Origin: Salmonirosea aquatica
Lineage (GTDB): Bacteria; Bacteroidota; Bacteroidia; Cytophagales; Spirosomataceae
Direction: 5' to 3'
DNA length: 64,000 nucleotides
NCBI RefSeq assembly: GCF_009296315.1
Contig: NZ_WHLY01000002.1
Span: 2,356,001 to 2,420,000, forward strand
The number at the start of each line of letters is the position of its first letter. The first letter of the stretch is position 1. A program made the translations under genes and the position numbers. Positions 52,707 through 61,279 of the stretch are shown here, one piece after another. Under the pieces are notes generated by a model, which searched no databases, had not been told where the DNA came from, and saw only the letters and a program-made list of their open reading frames with translations.

Positions 52707-53225
52707 TTAAAAATGCCGCTCACCCAACTCCCGTTTCCCCAGCATCACCGCCCCTACCATCGCGATCAGGAAAAGTACTGAGGCTAATTCAAAAGGCAAC
52801 AGGTAATCCCGGAATAATACTTGCCCGAGACTTTCCACCATACCAGTTTGTGAATTGTAGGTGCCGGGGTCATAGGTACCTGCCTGCGATTTGCGATAGG
52901 CGCCAAAAAGTATGATGAAAATGGTACCGCAGACAATGGAGGCGGCAATTTTGGTCACATTGGGTACCAGATCCCTTTCATCTTCCTTCATGTTCAAAAA
53001 CATGATGACGAACAGGAAAAGTACCATGATAGCACCAGCATATACAATGATGTTGACGACGGCCAAAAATTGCGCGTTTAACAGAATATAGTGGCCCGTC
53101 AGACAGAAGAACGTAAGAATCAGATACAGAACGCTATGAATGGGACTGCGGGAGAAAACTACCATTAGCGCGCTGAGAATGGTCAGGAACGACAGGAAGT
53201 AAAAAAGGGAGAGTGTTGGATTCAC
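52707..53225 (-). CDS. nuoJ: NADH-quinone oxidoreductase subunit J
   Basis: 172 residues with five hydrophobic segments. The NuoJ core is seen in FSRSPIHSVLYLILTFFCLT and NIIVYAGAIMVLFLFVIMFL. Membrane-arm subunit of complex I next to the quinone site. It is the last nuo gene here: 110 bases beyond its stop the DHFR-like gene ends on the other strand, so nuoK, L, M and N, which normally follow, are missing from this locus. Confidence 0.95.
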   Translation of the reverse strand: MNPTLSLFYFLSFLTILSALMVVFSRSPIHSVLYLILTFFCLTGHYILLNAQFLAVVNIIVYAGAIMVLFLFVIMFLNMKEDERDLVPNVTKIAASIVCGTIFIILFGAYRKSQAGTYDPGTYNSQTGMVESLGQVLFRDYLLPFELASVLFLIAMVGAVMLGKRELGERHF

Positions 53226-53266
53226 CTTATGTATAAGTTAGGAGATGAGTATCTGGATTGACCAAA

Positions 53267-53860
53267 TCAGGGAATTGCCCGGGGTTCTACTTCCTTTATT
53301 TCCCCCCTTACTTTGGCATCGTCCTGCGCCTGGGCTTCTTCTTTGGTCCAGGCTTTGCGCAGATAACGATTGTTCATATTCTCTACCAGCAAGTCTTTTC
53401 CCCAGATTACCTGATCGCGCTCAGTGAAAACAGGTACAAATTCGTCGTGACGTAGGTACACCGCCTGCTTCGGACAAGCTTCTTCGCATAGGCCGCAAAA
53501 GATGCACCGCAGCATATTCACTTCATAAATCGCCGCGTATTTTTCCTCTCGGTACAGGTGCTCCTCACCCTTCTTGCGCTCTTCGGCTACGATCTGAATG
53601 GCTTCGGCCGGGCAGGCTACGGCGCACAGGCCGCAGGCGGTACACCGCTCACGGCCTTCCGCGTCGCGCTTCAACACGTGACGCCCTCTAAAAACGGGCC
53701 CCAAGTACCTCTTCACTTCGGGATAGCGGATCGTGACTTTCTTTTGAAAAAAGTGCTTGATCGTAATCGCCATGCCCGTCGCAATAGCCGGTAGGTATAT
53801 CCGTTCGGCCAGCGTCATTTGCTTGTTACTTACCTGCTTGGAACGATTGGTTAGTTGCAT
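53267..53860 (-). CDS. nuoI: NADH-quinone oxidoreductase subunit I
   Basis: 197 residues. Two 4Fe-4S sites of the ferredoxin type: RCTACGLCAVACPAEAI and RCIFCGLCEEACPKQAV carry clusters N6a and N6b, which pass electrons toward NuoB. The N-terminal helix with ATGMAITIKHFF fits the membrane-associated start of NuoI. Spaced 41 bases before nuoJ and 96 bases after nuoH. Confidence 0.97.
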   Translation of the reverse strand: MQLTNRSKQVSNKQMTLAERIYLPAIATGMAITIKHFFQKKVTIRYPEVKRYLGPVFRGRHVLKRDAEGRERCTACGLCAVACPAEAIQIVAEERKKGEEHLYREEKYAAIYEVNMLRCIFCGLCEEACPKQAVYLRHDEFVPVFTERDQVIWGKDLLVENMNNRYLRKAWTKEEAQAQDDAKVRGEIKEVEPRAIP

Positions 53861-53956
53861 AATCTAAATAGCAAAATGATATTCGACGTTGGATTGCTGA
53901 CATTCGATTTTCGGAAACTGTATCCTGAAAAGTCAACCATCCAACGTCCAAAAGTC

Positions 53957-55036
53957 TTATTTTAACATCGCAGTCAGGGCGGGTTGCAAAAACATTACTG
54001 CCAGACCCGTGATTACAATATTCAGGATGGCCAGTGGAATCAATCCCTTCCAGCCCAGGTTCATCAGTTGGTCATAGCGGAAGCGGGGTAATGTCCAGCG
54101 TACCCACATGTAGAAGAATACTCCGAACAGCGACTTGGCAAAAAATACCCCCGTACCCAGCAGCGTGGCTACGTTATGACCCGCCACGTTTCCAAAGGCT
54201 CCCGTCAGCTGGTTATACACCCAGTCCATACCCGGATAATTATACCCTCCGAAGTACAATGCCGAAATCACCGCCGATGATACGAACATATTGATATACT
54301 CGGCAAAGAGATAAAAGCCCAACTTCATACTGCTGTATTCGGTGTGGTACCCACCCACAAGTTCGGTTTCGCATTCAGGTAGGTCAAAAGGTGTACGGTT
54401 GCACTCGGCAAAGGCACAAGTCAGGAAAATGATAAAACCCAGTGGCTGGTACCAGATGTTCCAGTTGCCGCCATGCTGCTGAGCCACAATATCACCGATG
54501 GACAATGAGCTACTGATCATTAGAATTGCTACGATGGAAAGTCCCATGGCTACTTCGTAGCTAATGTTCTGCGAAGCCGCACGGATAGCGCCGAGCAACG
54601 AAAACTTATTGTTCGAAGCCCAACCGCCGATCATCAGGCCATACACACCTAGTGATACGACTCCAAAAATATAAAGAATCCCGATGTTGGCCTCTACGGC
54701 CTGCACAGCTACCTCCACACCATCGTAGCGCAAGGTACTGCCAAACGGAATAACGGCACTAGCCATCAGGGCTGTGAGCATCGCCAGGCAGGGCCCGGCA
54801 ATAAACAACCATTTGTTGGCCTGAGCAGGAATAAAATCCTCTTTAAAAAACATTTTTCCGGCATCGGCAAGCGGCTGCAATAAGCCCCAGGGCCCAGCTC
54901 GGTCGGGGCCAAGGCGATCCTGAATAAAACCAGCCACCTTCCGTTCGCCATAGGTAGAGTACATGGCGATCAGCAAAGTCAAGCCAAAAATGACCAGAAT
55001 GACGATGGCCTTGATGATGAATGCGGTAAGTTCCAT
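53957..55036 (-). CDS. nuoH: NADH-quinone oxidoreductase subunit H
   Basis: 359 residues with eight membrane segments. The conserved ERKVAGFIQDRLGPDRAGPW (loop 1) and FDLPECETELVGGYHTEYS (loop 3) line the quinone-binding chamber. MWVRWTLPRFRYDQLMNLGW near the C-terminus is also typical. It joins the peripheral and membrane arms of complex I. Confidence 0.97.
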   Translation of the reverse strand: MELTAFIIKAIVILVIFGLTLLIAMYSTYGERKVAGFIQDRLGPDRAGPWGLLQPLADAGKMFFKEDFIPAQANKWLFIAGPCLAMLTALMASAVIPFGSTLRYDGVEVAVQAVEANIGILYIFGVVSLGVYGLMIGGWASNNKFSLLGAIRAASQNISYEVAMGLSIVAILMISSSLSIGDIVAQQHGGNWNIWYQPLGFIIFLTCAFAECNRTPFDLPECETELVGGYHTEYSSMKLGFYLFAEYINMFVSSAVISALYFGGYNYPGMDWVYNQLTGAFGNVAGHNVATLLGTGVFFAKSLFGVFFYMWVRWTLPRFRYDQLMNLGWKGLIPLAILNIVITGLAVMFLQPALTAMLK

Positions 55037-55137
55037 GTATGGGAGATATCTTTTTGTTTAGTAATTAAAGGGTTGAATTGTCGAATTCGATTATGGTAAG
55101 CATCCCCGTTTTTCAACCCTTTAACTTATACTTTTCC

Positions 55138-56256
55138 CTAGTTATTGCTATTTTCCGCCAGCGAGCGCTCGTTGGCTTTCTTGTTATTTTCAATACTTAG
55201 TTGACGAATCGTTTCATCATCCGTAATGAAAGGCCGCGAATCGTCGATGGGCTTATACTGTGAATTGGCTAGCCGAAGCGCAAAGTCAGGTTTCTTAACC
55301 GTATCAGCCCGGTATTTGTTGGCCGATACGACCGAACTCCGGACTACCTTGGTCGGGCCTTCTATCACCCAGTCGCTGGTCTTTTTCTTCTCGAAACGGC
55401 AGGTATTGCAGATGAACTCCTGCACTTCGCCCCATTCATTTTTGCGGGCGGTGACCCGGATTACTTCCTCACCGCGGTACCACAGAGTAACATGACCGCT
55501 ACACTTGTCGCAGTCGCGATGGGCATCAACCGGCTTTGAGAACCACACGCGATTTTTGAAGCGGTAGGTCTTGTCGGTCAAAGCACCCACGGGGCATACG
55601 TCGATTACATTACCCGAAAAATCGTTGTCAATGGCTTTTTCAATATAGGTGCTGATTTCGGCAGCATCGCCCCGGCCCAATACACCGTGTACACGTTTTT
55701 CAGTAATTTGGTCGGCAGTATACACACAGCGGTAGCACAGGATGCAACGCGTCATGTGCAACTGAATGTAGGGGCCAATGTCGTGCTTTTCGAAGGTCCG
55801 GCGCTCTTCCTCATAGCGTTGGTTGGACGATCCGTGTTCATATGCAAAATCCTGCAGATGGCACTCGCCCGCCTGATCACAGATGGGGCAGTCTAGGGGG
55901 TGGTTCAGCAGCAGAAATTCTACAATGGCTTTGCGTTCTTCCAGCACGGCGGGATTGGTCACATTCTCGACCACCATACCATCTTGTACCTGCGTAATGC
56001 ACGAAGGAACAAGCTTAGGCATAGGACGCGTATCTTTCGCTGACCCCTGGGCAACCCGCACCAGGCACGCACGGCACTTACCGCCAGAACCTTCGAGGGG
56101 TTTGTAATAGCACATGGCAGGGGGTACCAGATGGCCCTGACTGGCGTCAGCTTCGGCGATCCGGCGCGCCGCCTGCATGATGGTCGTGCCGGGTTCTACC
56201 TCGACCTCAATGCCGTCGAAGGTGATTTTGAATAGCTGCGGTTTGATATCTTCCAT
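55138..56256 (-). CDS. nuoG: NADH-quinone oxidoreductase subunit G, short form
   Basis: 372 residues, about half of the usual NuoG. The N-terminal 2Fe-2S domain has GKCRACLVRV. The HPLDCPICDQAGECHLQ and TRCILCYRCV segments supply the 4Fe-4S ligands, VCPVGALTDK follows, then a CDKCSG segment and CNTCRFEKK give two further cysteine pairs. The large C-terminal molybdopterin-oxidoreductase domain is absent. The protein ends in an Asn/Ser-rich tail without a sign of frameshift, and the short form is found in related Bacteroidota. It carries electrons from NuoEF toward NuoI. Confidence 0.93.
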   Translation of the reverse strand: MEDIKPQLFKITFDGIEVEVEPGTTIMQAARRIAEADASQGHLVPPAMCYYKPLEGSGGKCRACLVRVAQGSAKDTRPMPKLVPSCITQVQDGMVVENVTNPAVLEERKAIVEFLLLNHPLDCPICDQAGECHLQDFAYEHGSSNQRYEEERRTFEKHDIGPYIQLHMTRCILCYRCVYTADQITEKRVHGVLGRGDAAEISTYIEKAIDNDFSGNVIDVCPVGALTDKTYRFKNRVWFSKPVDAHRDCDKCSGHVTLWYRGEEVIRVTARKNEWGEVQEFICNTCRFEKKKTSDWVIEGPTKVVRSSVVSANKYRADTVKKPDFALRLANSQYKPIDDSRPFITDDETIRQLSIENNKKANERSLAENSNN

Positions 56257-56279
56257 CTTTCTGAATCACTAATTCAAAA

Positions 56280-57620
56280 CTAAATAAGCACGGCTTCGCC
56301 CATATAAACCGCTCCCGGTTTGGTAGCCTCCGCGGGATGGGTGACGTGCCACTCGAATTCGTCACGGAAATGACGGATAGCGCTCGCAACGGGCCAGGCA
56401 GCGGCATCACCAAGCGGACAAATCGTATTTCCTTCTATTTTCTTGGCGACATCCACCAACAGGTCGATATCACGCATGTGGCCATGACCGTGTTCGAGAC
56501 GGTGCAGTACCTTTTCCATCCAGCCGGTACCTTCCCGGCAGGGGCTGCACTGTCCGCAGGATTCGTGGTGGTAAAAACGCGAGAAGTTCCAGGTATTGCG
56601 CACAATGCACGCCGTTTCATCAAAAACGATAAAGCCTCCCGAACCCAGCATGGTACCTGTGGCAAATCCGCCGTCAGAAAGCGATTCGTAACTCATCAAC
56701 CGATCCTCGCCGTTGGCTGTCTTATACACCAGTCTTGCCGGAATGATGGGGACGGACGAACCGCCCGCGACCAATGCCTTCAGATGGTGTCCCTCGCGGA
56801 TACCGCCACAATACTCGTCGGAATTCATGAATTCGTCCACCGACAGCCCCAGTTCAATTTCGTACACGCCGGGTTTTCGGATGTGGCCCGAGGCAGAAAT
56901 GAGCTTGGTACCCGTACTGCGTCCGATTCCAATGGAAGCATAAGCCTCGCCCCCATTGTTAATGATCCACACCATGTTGGCAATGGATTCGACGTTGTTT
57001 ACAACGGTAGGTGACTGATATAGCCCTTTTACCGCTGGGAAAGGTGGTTTATTACGCGGATTGCCACGCTTCCCTTCCAGCGATTCAAGCAAGGCAGTCT
57101 CTTCGCCACAGATATAAGCACCGCCACCAGGATGTACCACTAGTTCCAGATCATATCCTGATCCCAAAATATTTTTCCCCAAAAAGCCCTTAGCTTTGGC
57201 TTCGGCGATGGCTTTTTCCAGGATTTGGATCACGTACATCAACTCGCCGCGTACGTAGATGAAGGACTTGTTGGCCCCTAGTGCAAAGCTCGATATGATC
57301 ATACCCTCGATCAGTAGATGAGGGATTGTCTTCATCAAGTAGTGATCCTTAAAGGTACCCGGTTCTGATTCGTCCGCATTACAGACGAGGTAGCGGGGTA
57401 CCCCTTCGGGCTTGGCCAGGAACCCCCACTTCATACCCATTGGGAAGCCAGCTCCACCCCGTCCCCGTACCCCCGATTTCTTGGCTTCTTCCACCACCGC
57501 CTCGGGTGTCATGGTTTTAATAGCCTTTTCCAACGCCTCGTAGCCGCCATTTTTACGGTACGTATCGAAGGTTTCAATTCCAGCGATGTGAGCGTGCTCT
57601 AGTAATATTTTTCTTGCCAT
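56280..57620 (-). CDS. nuoF: NADH-quinone oxidoreductase subunit F
   Basis: 446 residues from the ATG at 57,620 (MARKILLEHAHIAG, the normal N-terminus). An in-frame start 36 bases upstream is less likely because it runs into a repeat-bearing spacer. NADH/FMN site: GVRGRGGAGFPMGMKW and YICGEETALLESLEGKRG. The 4Fe-4S cluster N3 ligands are in HESCGQCSPCREGTGWM. Entry point of electrons from NADH. Spaced 23 bases before nuoG. Confidence 0.97.
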   Translation of the reverse strand: MARKILLEHAHIAGIETFDTYRKNGGYEALEKAIKTMTPEAVVEEAKKSGVRGRGGAGFPMGMKWGFLAKPEGVPRYLVCNADESEPGTFKDHYLMKTIPHLLIEGMIISSFALGANKSFIYVRGELMYVIQILEKAIAEAKAKGFLGKNILGSGYDLELVVHPGGGAYICGEETALLESLEGKRGNPRNKPPFPAVKGLYQSPTVVNNVESIANMVWIINNGGEAYASIGIGRSTGTKLISASGHIRKPGVYEIELGLSVDEFMNSDEYCGGIREGHHLKALVAGGSSVPIIPARLVYKTANGEDRLMSYESLSDGGFATGTMLGSGGFIVFDETACIVRNTWNFSRFYHHESCGQCSPCREGTGWMEKVLHRLEHGHGHMRDIDLLVDVAKKIEGNTICPLGDAAAWPVASAIRHFRDEFEWHVTHPAEATKPGAVYMGEAVLI

Positions 57621-57630
57621 TTTTTTTAAA

Positions 57631-57678
57631 GCTATTAGCTGTTGGCTAATGGCCATTAGCTTTGAAGTACAGCTATTG
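57631..57678. repeat. GCTATTAGC/GGCTAATGGCCATTAGC repeat between nuoE and nuoF
   Basis: The stretch GCTATTAGCTGTTGGCTAAT continues into GGCCATTAGC and later AGCTATTGGCTC. Several half-sites of the GGCTATTAGC palindrome family lie in this spacer and across the nuoE stop. Confidence 0.45.
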
Positions 57679-58170
57679 GCTCAGTTCTTCAATGATTGAA
57701 TCTACCTTTTCATTGGTTAGATTCATATAGTATTTTTCCCTAATCTGAAAGACAGGCCCCCAGCCGCAAGCGGCCAGGCACTCTACTTCTTTCAAACTAA
57801 ATAAGCCATCAGGTGTGGTTTCGCCCGTTTTAATGCCCAGCTTTTGCTGCAAGTGGTCATATACACTTTCTGCGCCCATCAGACAGCAGGGGCCCGTACG
57901 GCAATATTCAATCACATGCTTCCCGACGGGTTGCAGGTGGAACATCGTGTAAAAAGTGGCTACCTCGTATACCTCAATGGGTTGGATGCTCAGCATCTCA
58001 GCTACGTGATCCATTACCTCGCTGCTCAACCATCCCCATTGGTCCTGAGCCACGTGCAATACGGGTAGTAAAGCTGATTTCTGCTTACCCTCGGGATAGC
58101 GGGCAATCATGTCCTTCACCTTGGCCAGACGTTCCGGCGTAAATTCTATGGGATTCGCTACTTCGGTCAT
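57673..58170 (-). CDS. nuoE: NADH-quinone oxidoreductase subunit E
   Basis: 165 residues, thioredoxin-like 2Fe-2S protein. Cluster N1a ligands: CRTGPC in EYCRTGPCCLMGAES and VECLAACGWGPVFQI. YEVATFYTMFHLQPVGKH is the other family block. Works with NuoF in NADH oxidation. It starts 107 bases after nuoD, with a degenerate GGCTAT-type repeat (58,187-58,208) in the gap. Confidence 0.97.
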   Translation of the reverse strand: MTEVANPIEFTPERLAKVKDMIARYPEGKQKSALLPVLHVAQDQWGWLSSEVMDHVAEMLSIQPIEVYEVATFYTMFHLQPVGKHVIEYCRTGPCCLMGAESVYDHLQQKLGIKTGETTPDGLFSLKEVECLAACGWGPVFQIREKYYMNLTNEKVDSIIEELSQ

Positions 58171-58277
58171 AGTTCAAGAAATAGCTATCGGCACTCGGCA
58201 AATAGCTGTTAACCAGTATTCAATTCAAACCTGCGGAATCAATTCATGAGCTGATTTTCATGAATGCCATCCGCTTT

Positions 58278-59507
58278 TTAACTATCCAATTCGCCCGCGA
58301 TTACGTTCATGCTACTCATAATAACGATAGCATCCGACAGAGTAGCTCCTTTGATCATTTCCGGAAATGCCTGATAGAAAATAAAACAGGGCCGCCGGAA
58401 GTGCAGACGGTAGGGGGTGCGCCCGCCGTCACTGATCATATAAAAGCCTAGCTCGCCATTGCCACCCTCCACCGCGTGATATACCTCACCAATGGGTGCG
58501 TCGATTTCCCCCATCACGATTTTGAAGTGATAGATAAGCGCCTCCATGCTGGTGTACACATTGTCCTTGGGAGGTAGGTAGTACTCAGGCGCATCGGCGT
58601 AATAGGGGCCCTCAGGCAAATTCTCGAGGGCTTGTTCGATTATTTTCAGGCTCTCCCAAATCTCGGCGTTGCGTACCATAAAACGGTCGTAGGTATCGCC
58701 GCTCTGTCCTACGGGAATAATGAAGTCAAAGTCTTCATAGGACGAATAGGGATTCATCACCCGCACATCGTAATCAACACCAGCGGCACGTAGGTTGGGT
58801 CCGGTAAAGCCATAATTAAGCGCTCGTTCCGCCGAAATTCCACCTACGTCGATTACCCGGTCCATGAAAATGCGATTCCGGTTGAACAACTGTTCAAACT
58901 CCCGCATTACAGGTGGAAACGACTTAATGAATTCCCGCAACTTGCGAATAGCCTCACTGGAAAGATCCCGCTCCATACCGCCTACCCGGCCCATATTGGT
59001 GGTAAGGCGCGCGCCACAGACTTCCTCATATATCTCGTATATTTCCTCGCGCTTTTCAAATAGGTAAAGAAATCCGGTAAAGGCTCCGGTATCTACTCCT
59101 AAAATACCATTACAAATCAGGTGATCGGAAATCCGCGCAAGCTCCATCATGATTACCCGGATGTACTGCGCCCGCTTGGGTACCTCCACGTGGAGGAATT
59201 TCTCCATCGTCATGTGCCAACCCAGATTGTTGATCGGCGACGAGCAGTAATTCATCCGGTCGGTGAGCGTCGTGATCTGGTAGTAAGGCCGGCGTTCCGA
59301 AATTTTCTCAAAGGCACGGTGAATGTAGCCGATCGTCTGCTCAGTCGACACAATCTTCTCACCATCCATCTGCAGGATGTTCTGAAAAATGCCGTGCGTG
59401 GCGGGGTGCGTGGGCCCGAGGTTAAGCGTAGTGAGCTCACCAACGAGTTCGGGCTGATCGCGCTTCGCTAAGGTACTGGCACTGGGTATGAGTTCTAGGT
59501 CTGGCAT
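58278..59507 (-). CDS. nuoD: NADH-quinone oxidoreductase subunit D
   Basis: 409 residues. It forms much of the quinone pocket. Landmarks: LNLGPTHPATHGIFQNILQM, EKISERRPYYQ, DRMNYCSSPINNLGWH, ELARISDHLICNGI, and a PYRLHFRRPCFIF segment near the C-terminus. It is separate from nuoC here, not fused. 99 bases separate it from nuoC. Confidence 0.97.
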   Translation of the reverse strand: MPDLELIPSASTLAKRDQPELVGELTTLNLGPTHPATHGIFQNILQMDGEKIVSTEQTIGYIHRAFEKISERRPYYQITTLTDRMNYCSSPINNLGWHMTMEKFLHVEVPKRAQYIRVIMMELARISDHLICNGILGVDTGAFTGFLYLFEKREEIYEIYEEVCGARLTTNMGRVGGMERDLSSEAIRKLREFIKSFPPVMREFEQLFNRNRIFMDRVIDVGGISAERALNYGFTGPNLRAAGVDYDVRVMNPYSSYEDFDFIIPVGQSGDTYDRFMVRNAEIWESLKIIEQALENLPEGPYYADAPEYYLPPKDNVYTSMEALIYHFKIVMGEIDAPIGEVYHAVEGGNGELGFYMISDGGRTPYRLHFRRPCFIFYQAFPEMIKGATLSDAIVIMSSMNVIAGELDS

Positions 59508-59606
59508 CGCGAGTCAATTTTGAAAAAGCGCGTATCGGAATCGATGGATAGGTTAGGGTACTCCCTCTTTCGGCTATTCCAACATTCGCTCATTCTAATG
59601 TTATTT

Positions 59607-60107
59607 TTATCTTCCGAAGAGTGCGTCCGTTTTGTCTTCCCGCGTAGTGTCTTCCAGCGGATATTGCCGCCGCATCGGGAAATAATCCATTTCCTCAATA
59701 TTCAAAATGCGGGTAAGGTTCGGGTGCCCGTCGAACAGAATACCAAAGAAATCGTAGGTTTCGCGCTCCATCCAATTGGCTGAGGAATAAAGGCTGGTGG
59801 CCGTGGGAATATGGATATCTTCCTCGGCCAAAAAGACTTTAATCCGCAATCGGAAATTATGAATCAGACTGTGTACGTGATATACTACCGCAAACTCCCG
59901 TCCCGGGGTATCGGGATAGTGGACTCCCGTGAGGTCGGTCAGGAAGTTGGCTTTGAATTTCTCATGGTTGAAAAGGAATTCCAGCATGGGCATAATCTGC
60001 TCACGCGTGGTGGTGAGTGTGAGCATCCCGTACGGCTCTTCAAAATCAAATACATCCTCTCCGAACTTCCCGATCAACGCTTCGGCTACTTCCTGATTAG
60101 TCAGCAT
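59607..60107 (-). CDS. nuoC: NADH-quinone oxidoreductase subunit C
   Basis: 166 residues. The 30-kDa subunit: FLTDLTGVHYPDTPG, FAVVYHVHSLIHNFRLRIKV, and the ending WMERETYDFFGILFDGHPN then LTRILNIEEMDYFPMRRQYP, the typical NuoC signature. Starts five bases after nuoB. The last residues (DALFGR) fit a normal C-terminus. Confidence 0.96.
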   Translation of the reverse strand: MLTNQEVAEALIGKFGEDVFDFEEPYGMLTLTTTREQIMPMLEFLFNHEKFKANFLTDLTGVHYPDTPGREFAVVYHVHSLIHNFRLRIKVFLAEEDIHIPTATSLYSSANWMERETYDFFGILFDGHPNLTRILNIEEMDYFPMRRQYPLEDTTREDKTDALFGR

Positions 60108-60112
60108 AGGGA

Positions 60113-60652
60113 TTATTGAATGTTGAACGATTGGAGCAAATGCGCGTATTCTTCCGAGTTCCGACGACGCAGTGACTCATTGCGGGCCATTTCCTGCACT
60201 TGCATCAGCCCCTCAAGCACTTGCTCGGGGCGGGGCGGACAGCCCGGTACATACACATCGACCGGAATAATGCGATCGATACCCTGTAACACGCTGTATG
60301 AATCGAAGATCCCCCCGCTGCAAGCGCAGGCACCCATGGCCAGTACCCAGCGGGGTTCGGCCATTTGAAGGTACACCTGCTTCACGATGGGTGCCATCTT
60401 CTTCGCAATGGTACCCATTACCATCAGCAAATCGGCCTGGCGGGGCGAAAAGCTGGGCCGCTCGGAGCCAAAACGGGCAATATCGTAATGCGAACCCATC
60501 GTGGCCATAAATTCGATACCACAGCAGGAGGTGGCGAACGGCAACGGCCAAAGCGAATTACTACGGGCTATGCCGATCACTTCGTCAAATGAGGTAGCGA
60601 AGAAACCGGACCCTGTATGCCCCTTAGGGGCTTCAACTATTTCAGGCTTCAT
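60113..60652 (-). CDS. nuoB: NADH-quinone oxidoreductase subunit B
   Basis: 179 residues. It binds cluster N2, the last iron-sulfur centre before quinone. Ligands: the CC pair in ATSCCGIEFM, the cysteine in MGACACSGG and that in YVPGCPPRPEQ. PRWVLAMG precedes the third ligand as expected. The gap to nuoA (65 bases) contains a perfect 20-bp palindrome. Confidence 0.98.
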   Translation of the reverse strand: MKPEIVEAPKGHTGSGFFATSFDEVIGIARSNSLWPLPFATSCCGIEFMATMGSHYDIARFGSERPSFSPRQADLLMVMGTIAKKMAPIVKQVYLQMAEPRWVLAMGACACSGGIFDSYSVLQGIDRIIPVDVYVPGCPPRPEQVLEGLMQVQEMARNESLRRRNSEEYAHLLQSFNIQ

Positions 60653-60660
60653 ATATTTAG

Positions 60661-60680
60661 TGGCTATTAGCTAATAGCCA
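60661..60680. repeat. 20-bp perfect palindrome between nuoA and nuoB
   Basis: TGGCTATTAGCTAATAGCCA is identical to its reverse complement and sits 8 bases upstream of the nuoB start codon on the transcribed strand. Best copy of the GGCTATTAGC repeat family in the window. Confidence 0.7.
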
Positions 60681-60717
60681 TAAGCTACCAGCCTTTTGTA
60701 AAAATCGAATAAAGAAC

Positions 60718-61092
60718 TTACTCTTCCCACTTCAAGACTCCTTTACGAATAATGTAAAAGAAGCCCGCCAGCAGCAGAGCCATGAACAGTACCATCTCGA
60801 TAAAACCCAGCATTCCCAGTTTCTTGAAATTCACCGCCCAGGGGTACATAAAAATGACCTCTACGTCGAAAAGTACGAAGAGTATTGCCACCAAGAAGTA
60901 TTTGACTGAAATGGGGGTGCGGGCATTTCCTACCACTTCGATGCCGCACTCGAAGGGGTCGTCCTTCTGCTTGTTTTTACGGCTGGGGCCAATATTGTGG
61001 GTAACGATCATAGTACCTACGATAAAAGCCGCCGCCAGCACAAACTGGACGACAATAGGAAGGAAATCGGACGGAAGGTAACTCGTATTCAT
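60718..61092 (-). CDS. nuoA: NADH-quinone oxidoreductase subunit A
   Basis: 124 residues with three membrane segments. The loop DPFECGIEVVGNARTPISVK and the following YFLVAILFVLFDVEVIFMYPW segment are the NuoA signature. First gene of the nuo operon, with a near-consensus promoter 77 bases upstream of the start. Confidence 0.97.
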   Translation of the reverse strand: MNTSYLPSDFLPIVVQFVLAAAFIVGTMIVTHNIGPSRKNKQKDDPFECGIEVVGNARTPISVKYFLVAILFVLFDVEVIFMYPWAVNFKKLGMLGFIEMVLFMALLLAGFFYIIRKGVLKWEE

Positions 61093-61168
61093 AAAACTGT
61101 ATTTTCAACGCATTATCAATAAGAAAAGTTTACCCGCTGATCCCAGGGGTATACGATTCAAATAGGCT

Positions 61169-61200
61169 CAAAATTACATGGTGTAAGGTTACCAACCAAA
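61169..61200 (-). promoter_or_regulatory. nuo operon promoter (TTTG-N20-TAATTTTG)
   Basis: On the minus strand TTTG (61,197-61,200), 20 bases, then a perfect TAnnTTTG match TAATTTTG (61,169-61,176). About 77 bases before the nuoA ATG. One of the clearest promoters in the window. Confidence 0.8.
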
Positions 61201-61279
61201 TGCGTCAGAAGCAGAAATCACAAAGTGTGTAGCCCCCAAAAGTCCCTTTCATGGAGAGCCTTTGGGAAGTTATATTTTA

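Noticed and set aside
55138-56256. Possible frameshift explaining the short NuoG
   Set aside because: The next 100 bases beyond the stop hold no NuoG-like sequence in any frame, and nuoH starts normally.
56337-57014. A 225-codon open frame on the plus strand
   Set aside because: Antisense to nuoF across its conserved cluster ligands.
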